Source: Lysinibacillus piscis (GTDB taxonomy: Bacteria; Bacillota; Bacilli; Bacillales_A; Planococcaceae). From it: 64,000 nucleotides of DNA. Position numbers and translations under genes: made by a program. The stretch is taken from contig NZ_BRZA01000002.1 in assembly GCF_026012395.1 (NCBI RefSeq), positions 1 through 64,000 on the forward strand, written 5' to 3'. Under the pieces are notes generated by a model, which saw only the letters and a list, made by a program, of their open reading frames with translations, searched no databases and was not told the origin of the DNA. Below, in pieces: positions 6,797-15,625 of the stretch (position 1 is its first letter; the number at the start of each line of letters is the position of its first letter).

Positions 6797-8513
6797 GCGA
6801 AAGGTTTTAACAGATTATGTGTATCAAATGGTCGCATCCTTTGTGCAAGCGGGTGTAGAGCAAGTAGTCATTAGCCCTGGCTCACGTTCAACACCATTAG
6901 CCTATGCTTTCGCTTCCACAAAGGAAATATGTATGTATCGTCAAGTGGATGAACGTTCAGCCGCCTTTTTTGCGCTAGGTTTAGCAAAGGCGACTGCCAA
7001 ACCTGTCATTTTATTATGCACATCAGGTACAGCTGCCGCTAATTATTTTCCAGCCATTGTGGAAGCAAGCTATGGACGTGTGCCATTAATTGTATTAACA
7101 GCGGACCGTCCACATGAATTACGTGAGGTGGGTGCACCACAGGCAATTCATCAACCAAATTTATATGGTGAACATGTGAAATGGAGTGTGGATTTTCCAT
7201 TGCCAGATGATGCGGCACCAACATTACCTTTTATTGAGCGTCATATTGCACGAGCGATTGCCATTGCAAAGTGTGCTCCCTTTGGACCTGTACATATTAA
7301 TGTGCCGTTCCGTGAGCCATTATTGATTGATTTTCGTGATGAATTACCTGTGGCGACATTCCAGCATATTCATATGGGGAAACTTGTACCATCATTGGAG
7401 GCACAGCAGGAATTAGCAGAACGATTGTGCACAACGAAGCGTGGTTTTATGGTCATAGGAGAACTAGCACTTGGAACAGATATAGGGTTTTTATGGCAGT
7501 TAGTACGTCAATTAAAATGGCCTGTCATTGTCGAAAGTCTTGCCAATATGCGTACAGCGATACCAAAGGACTGTGTACCTTATGTGATTACAACGTATGA
7601 TGCCATTATGAAAAGTGATGATTTTAAAGCATTAGTAAAACCAGAAACGGTGTTGCGTTTTGGCGCACAGCCAATTTCTAAATTTTTGATGCAATTTATT
7701 ACAGCAAGTCAGCCCAATGCCTATATTGTCGTGGATGAGGACCCCATGTTCCGTGATTCTACAAGTGTTTCAACTCATTTTATTCACGCAGAAATCGGAG
7801 AATGGCTGACACAATTAACACTCACAGAGCCAGCACTAGAGCCAGCTTATTTAGCAGAATGGCAAGATGCTAATGATATTGCATTAGAATATATTGAGCA
7901 TTATGCGGAAGCGGCAGTAGATGAAGGCGCGATTGTCAGTCACTTGCTCGATATGTTACCAAATGGCAGTGATTTATTTGTGAGCAGTAGTATGCCTATA
8001 CGTGATATTGATACATTTTTAATGCCAACTACAAAAGATTTACGTATTTTTGCGAATCGTGGCACAAACGGAATTGATGGTGTCGTATCAACGGCACTTG
8101 GCTTTAGTCAGGGCAATGAGCGAGAAACGTATTTATTAATTGGTGACTTAGCTTTTTTACATGATGTGAATGGTTTAATCGCCTCACGTTATCAAGAATG
8201 TGAGCTAACTATCATTGTCATGAATAATGATGGTGGTGGGATTTTCTCTTATTTACCTCAATCGACAATCAAGGCACATTATGAGGATTTATTCGGTACA
8301 CCAACAGCTCTTACATTCAATGATATGGCGAAGATGTATGATCTCGATTATATTCGCATTGAACATATTACAGAATTGGCTCAAAAATTGGTGGAACCGA
8401 AAAAGCGCCCATTACGTTTAGTAGAAATTTTTACGGACCGAGAAGAAAATGTTTATGCACATCGAGCATTATGGAATCGCATTAATGCGGGGTTAAAAGC
8501 ATGGCAAAGCTAA
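6789..8513 (+). CDS. menD: SEPHCHC synthase (2-succinyl-5-enolpyruvyl-6-hydroxy-3-cyclohexene-1-carboxylate synthase)
   Basis: A 574-residue thiamine-diphosphate enzyme joining 2-oxoglutarate and isochorismate. The N-terminal domain shows ISPGSRSTPLAYAF and TSGTAAANYFPA. The cofactor-binding GDLAFLHDVNGL...NNDGGGIF motif lies near residues 455-485. Length is standard. The start follows AGGAGG inside the menF end, and it overlaps menH by 13 bases. Confidence 0.97.
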   Translation: MTERKVLTDYVYQMVASFVQAGVEQVVISPGSRSTPLAYAFASTKEICMYRQVDERSAAFFALGLAKATAKPVILLCTSGTAAANYFPAIVEASYGRVPLIVLTADRPHELREVGAPQAIHQPNLYGEHVKWSVDFPLPDDAAPTLPFIERHIARAIAIAKCAPFGPVHINVPFREPLLIDFRDELPVATFQHIHMGKLVPSLEAQQELAERLCTTKRGFMVIGELALGTDIGFLWQLVRQLKWPVIVESLANMRTAIPKDCVPYVITTYDAIMKSDDFKALVKPETVLRFGAQPISKFLMQFITASQPNAYIVVDEDPMFRDSTSVSTHFIHAEIGEWLTQLTLTEPALEPAYLAEWQDANDIALEYIEHYAEAAVDEGAIVSHLLDMLPNGSDLFVSSSMPIRDIDTFLMPTTKDLRIFANRGTNGIDGVVSTALGFSQGNERETYLLIGDLAFLHDVNGLIASRYQECELTIIVMNNDGGGIFSYLPQSTIKAHYEDLFGTPTALTFNDMAKMYDLDYIRIEHITELAQKLVEPKKRPLRLVEIFTDREENVYAHRALWNRINAGLKAWQS

Positions 8514-9325
8514 TGGTGAGAGGGCTTGAAACAGCTATTGAAGTATGGAATGCAGAAGCCTCACAAACCATTGTTGCTTTACATGGCTTTACAGGCAGTA
8601 CCACTACATGGCAAACACTCGCTAAGGCTATGCCAAATGTGCGGGTGATTGCGATTGATTTAATTGGACATGGTCAAACAGCTATTCCTGAACAGTCCAA
8701 TCGTTTTAGTATGGAGGAGCAAATACAGGATTTAGAGGCAATTTTTCAGCAATTGTCACTCGAGCATTTTACGTTGCTAGGCTATTCAATGGGAGGGCGT
8801 ATTGCTTTAAGCTATACACTTGCTTATCCTACTCGTGTGGTTCAATTACTATTAGAAAGTGCCTCACCTGGTTTGAAAACAGCAGAGGAGCGATTACAAC
8901 GACGCCAGCAAGATGCACGTTTAGCCGATATGATTTTGCAGTATGGTGTGGAAGTATTTGTAGAGGAATGGGAAAATATCGCTTTGTTCGCCTCGCAAAA
9001 ACGGTTATCTGCACAGAAACAGCAAATAATTCGTGCAGAACGTTTAGCTCAACGTAAGGAAGGTTTAGCAGGGAGCTTACGAGGTATTGGTACAGGTAAT
9101 CAGCCATCCAACTGGGAGACATTAGGGCAGCTTGTATGTCCTGTCCTGCTAATTACAGGTTCATTGGATCGTAAATTTTGCTCGATTGCCACTGAAATGT
9201 GTAGGGCTTTGCCAAATGGGAAACATGTTATCATAAATGATGTGGGACATGCAATTCATGTGGAAAATCCCGATAATTTTGCTACAATAGTAATGAAGCA
9301 TATGAATGAGGAGGTAAATAAATGA
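8501..9325 (+). CDS. menH: SHCHC synthase (alpha/beta hydrolase)
   Basis: A 274-residue alpha/beta-hydrolase that eliminates pyruvate from the MenD product. The oxyanion region ALHGFTGS, nucleophile GYSMGG and catalytic His in [12 protein letters not shown] are visible. The start overlaps menD; ATG at 8501 or 8513 is possible, the first being in frame with a weak GGGG site. It overlaps menB by 4 bases (ATGA). Confidence 0.93.
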   Translation: MAKLMVRGLETAIEVWNAEASQTIVALHGFTGSTTTWQTLAKAMPNVRVIAIDLIGHGQTAIPEQSNRFSMEEQIQDLEAIFQQLSLEHFTLLGYSMGGRIALSYTLAYPTRVVQLLLESASPGLKTAEERLQRRQQDARLADMILQYGVEVFVEEWENIALFASQKRLSAQKQQIIRAERLAQRKEGLAGSLRGIGTGNQPSNWETLGQLVCPVLLITGSLDRKFCSIATEMCRALPNGKHVIINDVGHAIHVENPDNFATIVMKHMNEEVNK

Positions 9326-10140
9326 CACGTCAATGGACAACATTACATACTTACGAAGACATTAAGTATGAATTTTATAACGGCATCGCAAAAGTGACGA
9401 TTAACCGTCCAGAGGTGCGCAATGCATTCCGCCCAAAAACGGTAATGGAAATGATTGATGCTTTTTCACGTGCACGTGATGATAAAAATGTAGGCGTCAT
9501 TATTTTAACAGGTGAAGGTGAACATGCTTTCTGTTCAGGTGGAGACCAAAAAGTGCGTGGTCATGGTGGCTATGTAGGAGACGATGAGATTCCACGTCTA
9601 AATGTATTAGATTTACAACGTTTAATTCGTGTCATTCCAAAGCCAGTTGTCGCAATGGTAGCTGGTTATGCAATCGGTGGTGGACATGTACTACACGTAG
9701 TATGTGACTTAACGATTGCTGCTGATAATGCACGCTTTGGCCAAACAGGACCAAAAGTAGGATCATTTGATGCAGGCTATGGCTCAGGCTATCTTGCACG
9801 CATTATCGGTCATAAAAAAGCACGTGAAATTTGGTATCTTTGCCGTCAATATGATGCACAGCAAGCACTTGATATGGGCTTAGTCAATACGGTTGTTCCT
9901 TATGCACAGCTTGAGGATGAAACAGTTCAATGGTGTGAAGAAATGCTGCAAATGTCACCAACTGCACTACGCTTCTTAAAAGCAGCAATGAACGCAGATA
10001 CAGATGGCTTAGCAGGGCTTCAACAAATGGCTGGTGATGCGACATTACTTTATTACACAACAGATGAAGCAAAAGAAGGTCGTGACGCATTCAAAGAAAA
10101 ACGTCAACCAGACTTTGGTCAATTCCCAAGATTCCCTTGA
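9322..10140 (+). CDS. menB: 1,4-dihydroxy-2-naphthoyl-CoA synthase
   Basis: A 272-residue crotonase-fold enzyme that closes the naphthoquinone ring of O-succinylbenzoyl-CoA. It shows the MenB-specific [18 protein letters not shown] loop (residues about 72-90), the oxyanion-hole [11 protein letters not shown] block and the C-terminal [17 protein letters not shown] tail. A strong GAGGAGG precedes the start. A hairpin after the stop separates it from menE. Confidence 0.97.
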   Translation: MTRQWTTLHTYEDIKYEFYNGIAKVTINRPEVRNAFRPKTVMEMIDAFSRARDDKNVGVIILTGEGEHAFCSGGDQKVRGHGGYVGDDEIPRLNVLDLQRLIRVIPKPVVAMVAGYAIGGGHVLHVVCDLTIAADNARFGQTGPKVGSFDAGYGSGYLARIIGHKKAREIWYLCRQYDAQQALDMGLVNTVVPYAQLEDETVQWCEEMLQMSPTALRFLKAAMNADTDGLAGLQQMAGDATLLYYTTDEAKEGRDAFKEKRQPDFGQFPRFP

Positions 10141-10156
10141 TTTGATGTTGCTAGTT

Positions 10157-10188
10157 AGGTCCGTATCACTTGTAGGTACGGACCTTTT
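10157..10188 (+). terminator. hairpin between menB and menE
   Basis: AGGTCCGTA pairs with TACGGACCT, followed by TTTTG. The short T run suggests partial termination, which would lower menE output relative to menB. Confidence 0.65.
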
Positions 10189-10219
10189 GAATGGAAACGG
10201 ATAGAATGGAGAGAGTGAC

Positions 10220-11647
10220 ATGTATCCGAATTGGATTTTACAGCGAGCCTATTTAACACCAACACGGCAGGCTTTAGTTTTTCATGAGCAATCATGGACA
10301 TTTGAGCAATTGAAGGAACAATCATTACAACGAGCTCACCAGCTAACAACGCTTGGTGTTCAACAGGGAAGTCGTGTGGCGATTATGGGACCAAGTACAC
10401 CCTATTTTGTGATGATGCTATACGCTTGTATGCATTTACAGTGTGAAATCGTGTTACTGAATCGTCGTTTAACAAAAGAGGAGCTTGCCTATCAACTGGC
10501 AGATTCAGAAGCGGTGATGGTACTTGTTGCGGATGAAGACCAGGAAAAATTGCCACCGCATGTACAACAATATACCTTTTCAACAATTGCCAATAGTGCT
10601 GAGATGGCAGTTGATATTGCGCAAGAATGGTCTATACAGCACACAATTTCCATTATGTATACATCTGGTACAACAGGCTTTCCAAAAGGTGTGCGTCAAA
10701 CAGTTGGTAACCACCAAGCAAGTGCAACAGCTTCCGTATTAAATATAGGCTTACAGACAGAGGATGCTTGGCTATGTGCTGTGCCATTGTTTCATATTAG
10801 TGGCTTATCGATTATTGTGCGTTCATTGCTATATGGAAATGCGATTTATTTATATGACCAATTTGATGTAGAGACAATTACACAACATATTATTGATGGT
10901 GATGTGACACATATGTCGGTTGTAGCAGTGACATTAGAGCGTATTTTGCATACATTAGAACAGCAAAATGCACAAGCCTCACCACGTTTTAAAGTGATGC
11001 TGGCTGGTGGCGGACCTGTACCTGTTGATTATTTACAACGTGCATATCAAAGGAAGTTAGCGGTTGTACAAACATATGGCATGACAGAAACGGCTTCTCA
11101 AACAGCAACATTAACGAGTGAGGATGGGCTACGAAAGATTGGCTCGGCAGGGAAGCCCTTATTTTTTAATCAGTTACGAATCAATGAGCCAAATGGACAT
11201 GGTGAAGGAGAAATTTGTATTCGAGGTCCACATGTGACACCTGGTTATATTGGGCGTTATGCGGATAAAAGTACTACAGTAAATGGCTGGCTACATACAG
11301 GCGATATTGGCTATATCGATGCAGAAGGCTATTTATTTGTATTGGATCGCCGTGCAGATTTAATTATTTCAGGTGGAGAAAATATTTATCCTGCTGAAAT
11401 TGAAAATGTGCTATTAACACACCCCGCTGTTCAAGAGGCAGGCGTTTGTGGACAGGAGGATGAACGATGGGGACAAGTACCAATTGCGTTTGTCGTTTTG
11501 AAGGAAACCATTACCACTGAACAATTACAAGTATTTTGTCAGCAAAAATTAGCACGCTATAAAGTACCAAAAGAGATTATCATGGTAGATGAATTACCTC
11601 GTAATGGGGCAAATAAGCTATTGCGTCGTCAATTAAAGAAAGAGTAG
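10220..11647 (+). CDS. menE: O-succinylbenzoate-CoA ligase
   Basis: A 475-residue acyl-adenylate-forming ligase that activates O-succinylbenzoate with ATP and CoA. The P-loop YTSGTTGFPKGV (near 150), the A5 motif TYGMTETASQ, the A7 motif HTGDIG and the C-terminal GGENIYPAEIE hinge are all present. Its substrate is made by MenC, for which there is no gene in this window. Confidence 0.95.
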   Translation: MYPNWILQRAYLTPTRQALVFHEQSWTFEQLKEQSLQRAHQLTTLGVQQGSRVAIMGPSTPYFVMMLYACMHLQCEIVLLNRRLTKEELAYQLADSEAVMVLVADEDQEKLPPHVQQYTFSTIANSAEMAVDIAQEWSIQHTISIMYTSGTTGFPKGVRQTVGNHQASATASVLNIGLQTEDAWLCAVPLFHISGLSIIVRSLLYGNAIYLYDQFDVETITQHIIDGDVTHMSVVAVTLERILHTLEQQNAQASPRFKVMLAGGGPVPVDYLQRAYQRKLAVVQTYGMTETASQTATLTSEDGLRKIGSAGKPLFFNQLRINEPNGHGEGEICIRGPHVTPGYIGRYADKSTTVNGWLHTGDIGYIDAEGYLFVLDRRADLIISGGENIYPAEIENVLLTHPAVQEAGVCGQEDERWGQVPIAFVVLKETITTEQLQVFCQQKLARYKVPKEIIMVDELPRNGANKLLRRQLKKE

Positions 11648-11684
11648 ATGGATGGAAAGAAATGAGTATGGAGGGTCAGAATCA

Positions 11685-12206
11685 TTGAGCTATATTGTTG
11701 ACTTTCTATTACTGGCTGTCCTGTATTTTTGGTTGTTCTATAAAAAATGGTATCAACAAGGTAAAGAGCAATGGCTACTGAAAACATTAATGTATATATA
11801 CATGACAATGGTTTTATTTTTTACATTGATGCCATTTCCACTACCAATGGGTGGGACGAATTATGTATCTTGGCAATCGGTGAATCTCACACCATTTAGA
11901 GATGTTATACAACATTATCGTGGTGCTCACAAAGAAATCATATTGAACATTGTGATGACGATACCTTTTGGTGTGTTGTATCCTTTGATTTGGAAGAAAA
12001 ATATATGGAAAACGGTGTTCGTAACTTTTTTATTGAGTTTGTCGATTGAAAGTATACAACTGTTAGGTTCATGGTGGGGCGTGCATTCACGTGCTTTTGA
12101 TGTAACGGATTTAATTACCAATACAATAGGTGGCTTTATTGGGTATATGATTTTTTTGCTGCTAAAGCCAGTGATAGAAAAATTATTAAACGCTTGGCAT
12201 AGCTAG
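11685..12206 (+). CDS. VanZ-like membrane protein
   Basis: About 173 residues with four to five hydrophobic segments and the VanZ-family layout: FFTLMPFP, VNLTPFRD, LNIVMTIPFGVL and SIESIQLL...RAFDVTDLITNTIGG. VanZ gives low-level teicoplanin resistance in enterococci, but most homologues have no known role. I prefer a TTG start at 11685, nine bases after GGAGGG; an in-frame ATG at 11652 lacks a ribosome site. It follows menE closely and probably shares its transcript. Its stop lies inside the terminator stem-loop. Confidence 0.85.
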   Translation: MSYIVDFLLLAVLYFWLFYKKWYQQGKEQWLLKTLMYIYMTMVLFFTLMPFPLPMGGTNYVSWQSVNLTPFRDVIQHYRGAHKEIILNIVMTIPFGVLYPLIWKKNIWKTVFVTFLLSLSIESIQLLGSWWGVHSRAFDVTDLITNTIGGFIGYMIFLLLKPVIEKLLNAWHS

Positions 12207-12224
12207 TTGCTAAGCGTTTTATTT
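12188..12224 (+). terminator. terminator of the men/vanZ unit
   Basis: AAACGCTT and GCA pair with TGC and AAGCGTTT, followed by TATTTATT. It overlaps the 3' end of the VanZ gene. Confidence 0.8.
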
Positions 12225-12227
12225 ATT

Positions 12228-12277
12228 CTTTATCTTGATTCAGTGGGCGTTTGGACACCCACTGAATCAAGATAAAG
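12228..12277. repeat. perfect 20-bp inverted repeat (long hairpin)
   Basis: The 20-base arm at 12228-12247 is the exact reverse complement of 12258-12277, with a 10-base loop that can itself add a GT/AC pair. It is far longer and more perfect than the terminators in this window, and it lies between a good terminator and the element that follows. Confidence 0.9.
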
Positions 12278-12362
12278 CCCCAGCGGATGTCATGGATTTT
12301 GAAGAGGAACTTTCCGAGTGAACTCGGAAAAATCCAGACGCAATTACGCTGGGGCGTAATTG
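12277..12362 (+). ncRNA. candidate structured RNA or dispersed repeat element
   Basis: Nested complementarity over 86 bases. Outer arms GCCCCAGCG (12277-12285) and CGCTGGGGC (12347-12355) pair perfectly. Inside, GGATT/AATCC encloses a hairpin with perfect 9-bp arms, TTTCCGAGT and ACTCGGAAA (12311-12330, GA loop). CAATTACG (12341-12348) also pairs with CGTAATTG (12355-12362), placing CTGGGG in a loop that can meet the upstream CCCCAG as a pseudoknot. These folds compete, so it could be a switch, a non-coding RNA or a mobile repeat. I recall related sequences in Lysinibacillus intergenic regions but cannot test copy number. Confidence 0.5.
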
Positions 12363-12499
12363 ATTATGTAAACATGCATCTTAAATTTAGTACGCTACAT
12401 ATTTTTAAATGGACAGTTCTACAACGATAGATTGTTGGAGATGAAGCATAAATCATACTCTATTAAACATAGACTAGTTAATAGAGGAGAATGGCTCAT

Positions 12500-13597
12500 A
12501 TGAAAAAATACATGTATTTGATGATTGTAATGGTATTTTTCCTACAAATGAGTCATGTGCCAGTGATAGCAGAGAAAAAAACAGTCCCCACAGTTGATAC
12601 GATTCCTACTTTACAACAAGCAATCCAACAAGAAGTTATGCAGTGGTCAACGAATTTTACAGTTCGTTACACAGGCGAGACAGCAACTATCAAAGATAAG
12701 CTTACAGCTATTATTAAAGAAGCCATTCAAGATCCATATGTATATGCGAATATGGCGAGCTTTACATGGAAATATGATGGTAAAGTTAACGATGTCCTCA
12801 TTGATTTCGTTATAGAATATCGTATTTCACCTGATGAAGAGGCGTTTGTAAAGCGAGAATTAGCAAAAATTCTGTCGCCAATGTATGGCTTGAGTGATGT
12901 AGAAAAAATAAAAGCGGCACATGATTTTATCGTGCTATCAAGTGAATATTCTAATGAAACATTAGGAAGCCCATATTCGATTTATACGTTGCTAACGGAG
13001 AAGAAAGGCGTTTGTCAGGCATATGCGTTAACGCTGTACCGAATGTTAGAGATGCTGGGGGTTGATGTGCGTTATGTGCCCGGAACTGCTAATAACCAGC
13101 TACATGCATGGGTATTAGTGAAGCTACAGCAGGCATGGTATCATATCGATGTGACATGGGATGATCCATTGCCAAATCGTCAGGGAGAGGTACAATATCA
13201 ATATTTTCTTGTATCAGACCAGCAAATGGCCAAGGAGCATACATGGAATACTGCGGAATTTCCTGCAGCGACAAATGCAAGCTATGTTGATTTTCGCCCT
13301 GTTTTTCAACCAATGCTATTCAAAACAACGAAAAGTAGTGTAAAATTCAATGAACAGCCAGCGATTGATAAAAAAGAATCCTGTATAGAAGAAAGGCAAA
13401 TTATTCAGTTAGATCCTATTATCATGCTGTTTGTAATGGCAGAAAAAAGCAATCAATCATTTCGACAAATAACCAAACGCACACCACAAGAAAAACATGT
13501 CATACGCAAGGAGGTGTCCCACAGTAATTTGGGACACCTCCTATTTGTTAATTTAAAACAGTTGTTAATGTTTGGATATTTTTTTTCATTAGTGTGA
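12500..13597 (+). CDS. secreted transglutaminase-fold (transglutaminase-like superfamily) protein
   Basis: About 365 residues with a signal peptide (MKKYMYLMIVMVFFLQMSHV, cleavage near residue 24). The transglutaminase core occupies about 135-225 with all three catalytic positions: C172 in KGVCQAYA, H202 in LHAWV and D217 in HIDVTWDD. Bacterial members act as proteases or cross-linkers outside the cell; the substrate is unknown. The ATG at 12500 fits GAGGAG better than the ATG at 12491. The last 30 or so residues are odd: they are read through a terminator-like hairpin (13509-13542) and into the antisense of znuA, so the natural stop may have been lost. Confidence 0.82.
   Translation: MKKYMYLMIVMVFFLQMSHVPVIAEKKTVPTVDTIPTLQQAIQQEVMQWSTNFTVRYTGETATIKDKLTAIIKEAIQDPYVYANMASFTWKYDGKVNDVLIDFVIEYRISPDEEAFVKRELAKILSPMYGLSDVEKIKAAHDFIVLSSEYSNETLGSPYSIYTLLTEKKGVCQAYALTLYRMLEMLGVDVRYVPGTANNQLHAWVLVKLQQAWYHIDVTWDDPLPNRQGEVQYQYFLVSDQQMAKEHTWNTAEFPAATNASYVDFRPVFQPMLFKTTKSSVKFNEQPAIDKKESCIEERQIIQLDPIIMLFVMAEKSNQSFRQITKRTPQEKHVIRKEVSHSNLGHLLFVNLKQLLMFGYFFSLV
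13509..13542. terminator. hairpin at the convergent transglutaminase/znuA junction
   Basis: AGGAGGTGTCCC (13509-13520) and GGGACACCTCCT (13531-13542) form a perfect 12-bp stem with a 10-base loop. On the plus strand it is followed by ATTTGTTAATTT. It lies inside the plus-strand reading frame and just past the znuA stop. Confidence 0.75.
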
Positions 13598-14537
13598 AAT
13601 AATCTTCCTTTTGACTGATGTCTTCTTTTGTTAAGACACTTAAATTATGCAGTACAAGTGATTTTGCGCCTACTTCTTTTTGAATCACTTCTGCTAGTTT
13701 AGATGAAACATTTTGCTCGAATAAAATATAGTGAATATGCAGGTTATTGGCTTTTTCAACGATAGCCGTTAACTCTTTTTGAGATGGCTCACTTTGAGAA
13801 TTCAAGCCCGCAATTGGCACTTGTGTTAAGCCATATTGACCTGCAATATAGCCAAATGCTGCATGTGACACAAAAAATGTTTTATTTTGTGCTTGGTCTG
13901 CCATTGTGGCAAATTCAGTATCTAAATCCTGTAGCTCTTTGACTAATGTCTCGTAGTTAGCCGTGAATGTTGCTTCCTGTGCAGGCATTTTTTCGACTAA
14001 GGCATTTTTGATAGCAAGTGCTAAATCTTGGCTAATAGTAGGTGATAGCCAAACATGTGGATCTAGATCACCATGCTCATGCTCCTCATGTCCATGATGA
14101 TCTTCCTCATCTTCATCATGGTCTTGATGTTCCTCTCCATCTGCATGTGTATGACCAGTGCTCATAGCTAATTTCTCATCTGAGACATCTTCAGCAGTAG
14201 CGACCAGTGTTACATCCTCTTTCGCCAATGTTTTCTTGGCATTTTCAACAAAGCCCTCTAGCCCTAAGCCAATGTAAAAAAACATATCTGCATCAGCTAA
14301 TTTCATCATATCCTTTTGGGTAGGCTCAAATGTATGCTCATTGGCTCCAGTAGGGTAAATAGATGTTACATGAACAAATTCACCACCAATTCTTTCAGCA
14401 AAATAGCTTAATGGATAGACCGTTGTATAAATAGATAATTGATCTCTGGAAGTGCTTGACGATGTGTCTTGCTTACCACAAGCGGCTGTGAATAAAGCGA
14501 GCATCATGACGAATGCTAATAAAAATAATTTTTTCAT
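13548..14537 (-). CDS. znuA: zinc ABC transporter substrate-binding lipoprotein
   Basis: A 329-residue cluster A-I metal-binding protein that captures zinc outside the membrane. The lipobox FTAAC puts the lipidated Cys at position 20. A His/Asp/Glu-rich loop spans about 129-161, the hallmark of zinc rather than manganese binders. Metal ligands are seen in GANEHTFEP (H68), DPHVWLSP (H161) and VSHAAFGY. The start follows AGAGAGGT. A Zur-box-like site lies directly upstream. The matching ATPase and permease genes are not in the window, so it depends on a transporter encoded elsewhere. Confidence 0.92.
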   Translation of the reverse strand: MKKLFLLAFVMMLALFTAACGKQDTSSSTSRDQLSIYTTVYPLSYFAERIGGEFVHVTSIYPTGANEHTFEPTQKDMMKLADADMFFYIGLGLEGFVENAKKTLAKEDVTLVATAEDVSDEKLAMSTGHTHADGEEHQDHDEDEEDHHGHEEHEHGDLDPHVWLSPTISQDLALAIKNALVEKMPAQEATFTANYETLVKELQDLDTEFATMADQAQNKTFFVSHAAFGYIAGQYGLTQVPIAGLNSQSEPSQKELTAIVEKANNLHIHYILFEQNVSSKLAEVIQKEVGAKSLVLHNLSVLTKEDISQKEDYFTLMKKNIQTLTTVLN

Positions 14538-14551
14538 AAAATACCTCTCTT

Positions 14552-14572
14552 AAATAGTAATTATTACGATTT
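14552..14572 (-). promoter_or_regulatory. Zur box upstream of znuA
   Basis: The 21-base site differs at a single position from the palindrome AAATCGTAATNATTACGATTT, the B. subtilis Zur operator as I recall it. It lies 15 bases before the znuA start, where a repressor would block transcription in zinc-replete cells. Confidence 0.8.
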
Positions 14573-14627
14573 ATAATTTGAACATTTTTTATAATAACGC
14601 ATATGAAAGAAAAGTACAAGAAAAAAA

Positions 14628-14658
14628 GCCTTCAAAAAATTAATCTTTTTTTGAAGGC
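14628..14658 (-). terminator. terminator of yidD
   Basis: GCCTTCAAAAAA pairs with TTTTTTTGAAGGC, and on the minus strand it is followed by a run of T. The yidD stop codon is in the loop. Confidence 0.85.
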
Positions 14659-14873
14659 CATTTATCAGGGACTGGATCAAAGCCACCTGCATGAAATGGG
14701 TGACATTTAGCTATACGTGTTACAGTTAATAGGAACCCCTTCACCGCACCATGTTTTTGAAAAGCTTCTAATCCATAAGCCGAGCAGGTGGGATGAAAGC
14801 GGCAAGTTGGTGGTGTCATAGGCGAAATAAATTTTCGATAAAAGGTAATCAGTCCAATAAAAAGATGCTTCAT
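14640..14873 (-). CDS. yidD: membrane protein insertion efficiency factor YidD
   Basis: A 77-residue YidD/DUF37 protein with the invariant block [21 protein letters not shown] and the [13 protein letters not shown] end. In E. coli, YidD assists YidC-mediated membrane insertion, and its gene sits beside yidC. Here it is the last gene of a small operon behind two tiny membrane proteins, and its ATG overlaps the stop of the preceding one (ATGA). The ribosome site is AAAGGATG. Confidence 0.95.
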   Translation of the reverse strand: MKHLFIGLITFYRKFISPMTPPTCRFHPTCSAYGLEAFQKHGAVKGFLLTVTRIAKCHPFHAGGFDPVPDKWPSKKD

Positions 14874-15019
14874 AGCTGCTCATCCTTTGGAGGCTGTGGT
14901 TTTGCATCAATTGTTTGTGTAAAAAGATGATTTTTTTTCTTAATGATATAAATGACAGATATGCCAAACATCAGCATCATTATTGCAATCATAATGATAA
15001 TTGGTAGTGGTACACCCAT
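14870..15019 (-). CDS. small membrane protein, 49 residues
   Basis: Not recognised. A single transmembrane helix (residues about 4-26, very Ile/Met rich) is followed by KKKN and a polar tail containing [11 protein letters not shown]. The AGGAGGA site lies ideally before the ATG, and the stop overlaps the yidD start, so translation is clearly coupled. The positive KKK after the helix predicts the tail in the cytoplasm. The tail motif is shared with the next small gene upstream, so the two are probably paralogues. Too short for most gene finders. Confidence 0.75.
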   Translation of the reverse strand: MGVPLPIIIMIAIMMLMFGISVIYIIKKKNHLFTQTIDAKPQPPKDEQL

Positions 15020-15034
15020 TGGAATCCTCCTAAC

Positions 15035-15178
15035 TTATTTTTGTGTTGTATCATGCTTCTTTGGTTTTGCGTCAATAGTATGCTGAAAAGCATATGCACG
15101 ATTAATGCTGACAATTGTCGTGCATGTAATAATGATAACAATCATAATGGCAATCGTTAAAAGTATAGCTAAACTCAT
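15035..15178 (-). CDS. small membrane protein, 47 residues, paralogue of its neighbour
   Basis: Not recognised. One transmembrane helix (residues about 2-25), then NRAYAFQHTIDAKPKKHD. The QxTIDAKP segment and the helix-plus-tail plan match the 49-residue protein 15 bases downstream. GGAGGG precedes the ATG by seven bases. It is the first gene of the operon leading to yidD. The function is unknown; a link to membrane protein insertion is inferred from position only. Confidence 0.72.
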   Translation of the reverse strand: MSLAILLTIAIMIVIIITCTTIVSINRAYAFQHTIDAKPKKHDTTQK

Positions 15179-15305
15179 AGCAATTCCCTCCAATTATATT
15201 TCATTATATAGCATGTCGATGGAATAAGGGCTGTAGAAGTTTGACATTTCAACGAATAAAATCACCTATCTTTCACCATACTATGGAAAAAAGGAGTGTG
15301 ATGGA

Positions 15306-15623
15306 ATGGAGCGACAACGTGTCTATTTTTCGCTGGCGAATAAAACATATTATACGAATCCACATGCAGGACAATGGAATTTTGAATTGAATGTGGATCG
15401 TCAGGCATTAGATGTATTCGAGAAGATTTTTCAGCAAATGCAGTTACTGGAGATTTCCAACGCGTGGCGTGCACAATTACCTTATATACAATACCATTCA
15501 GACAAAGAAAATGATGAAATTGATTTGCGTCTGAAGAAAATTTACGCGTTGATTCATGAGTATGGGGATGAGGATACGAAGGCTTTTGTGGAGCAGCTAC
15601 CGTATTTTAATAGGCGTGTTTAA
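15306..15623 (+). CDS. conserved hypothetical protein, 105 residues
   Basis: Not recognised. A soluble, mixed-charge protein without signal peptide or membrane segment, containing aromatic-rich YFSLANKTYYTNPHAGQWNF at the start and a helical, acidic second half. An AAAGGAGTG site supports the start, and a terminator follows the stop. Base composition matches the neighbours, so I consider it a real single-gene unit. Confidence 0.65.
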   Translation: MERQRVYFSLANKTYYTNPHAGQWNFELNVDRQALDVFEKIFQQMQLLEISNAWRAQLPYIQYHSDKENDEIDLRLKKIYALIHEYGDEDTKAFVEQLPYFNRRV

Positions 15624-15625
15624 AA

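Noticed and set aside
10141-11684. A menC gene completing the pathway after menE
   Set aside because: The next frame is a VanZ-like membrane protein; nothing enolase-like occurs in the window, so menC must be elsewhere.
12277-12362. Assignment to the Bacillaceae-1 RNA or another named Rfam family
   Set aside because: I could not recall matching conserved loops (such as paired RUCCU loops), so I leave it unnamed.
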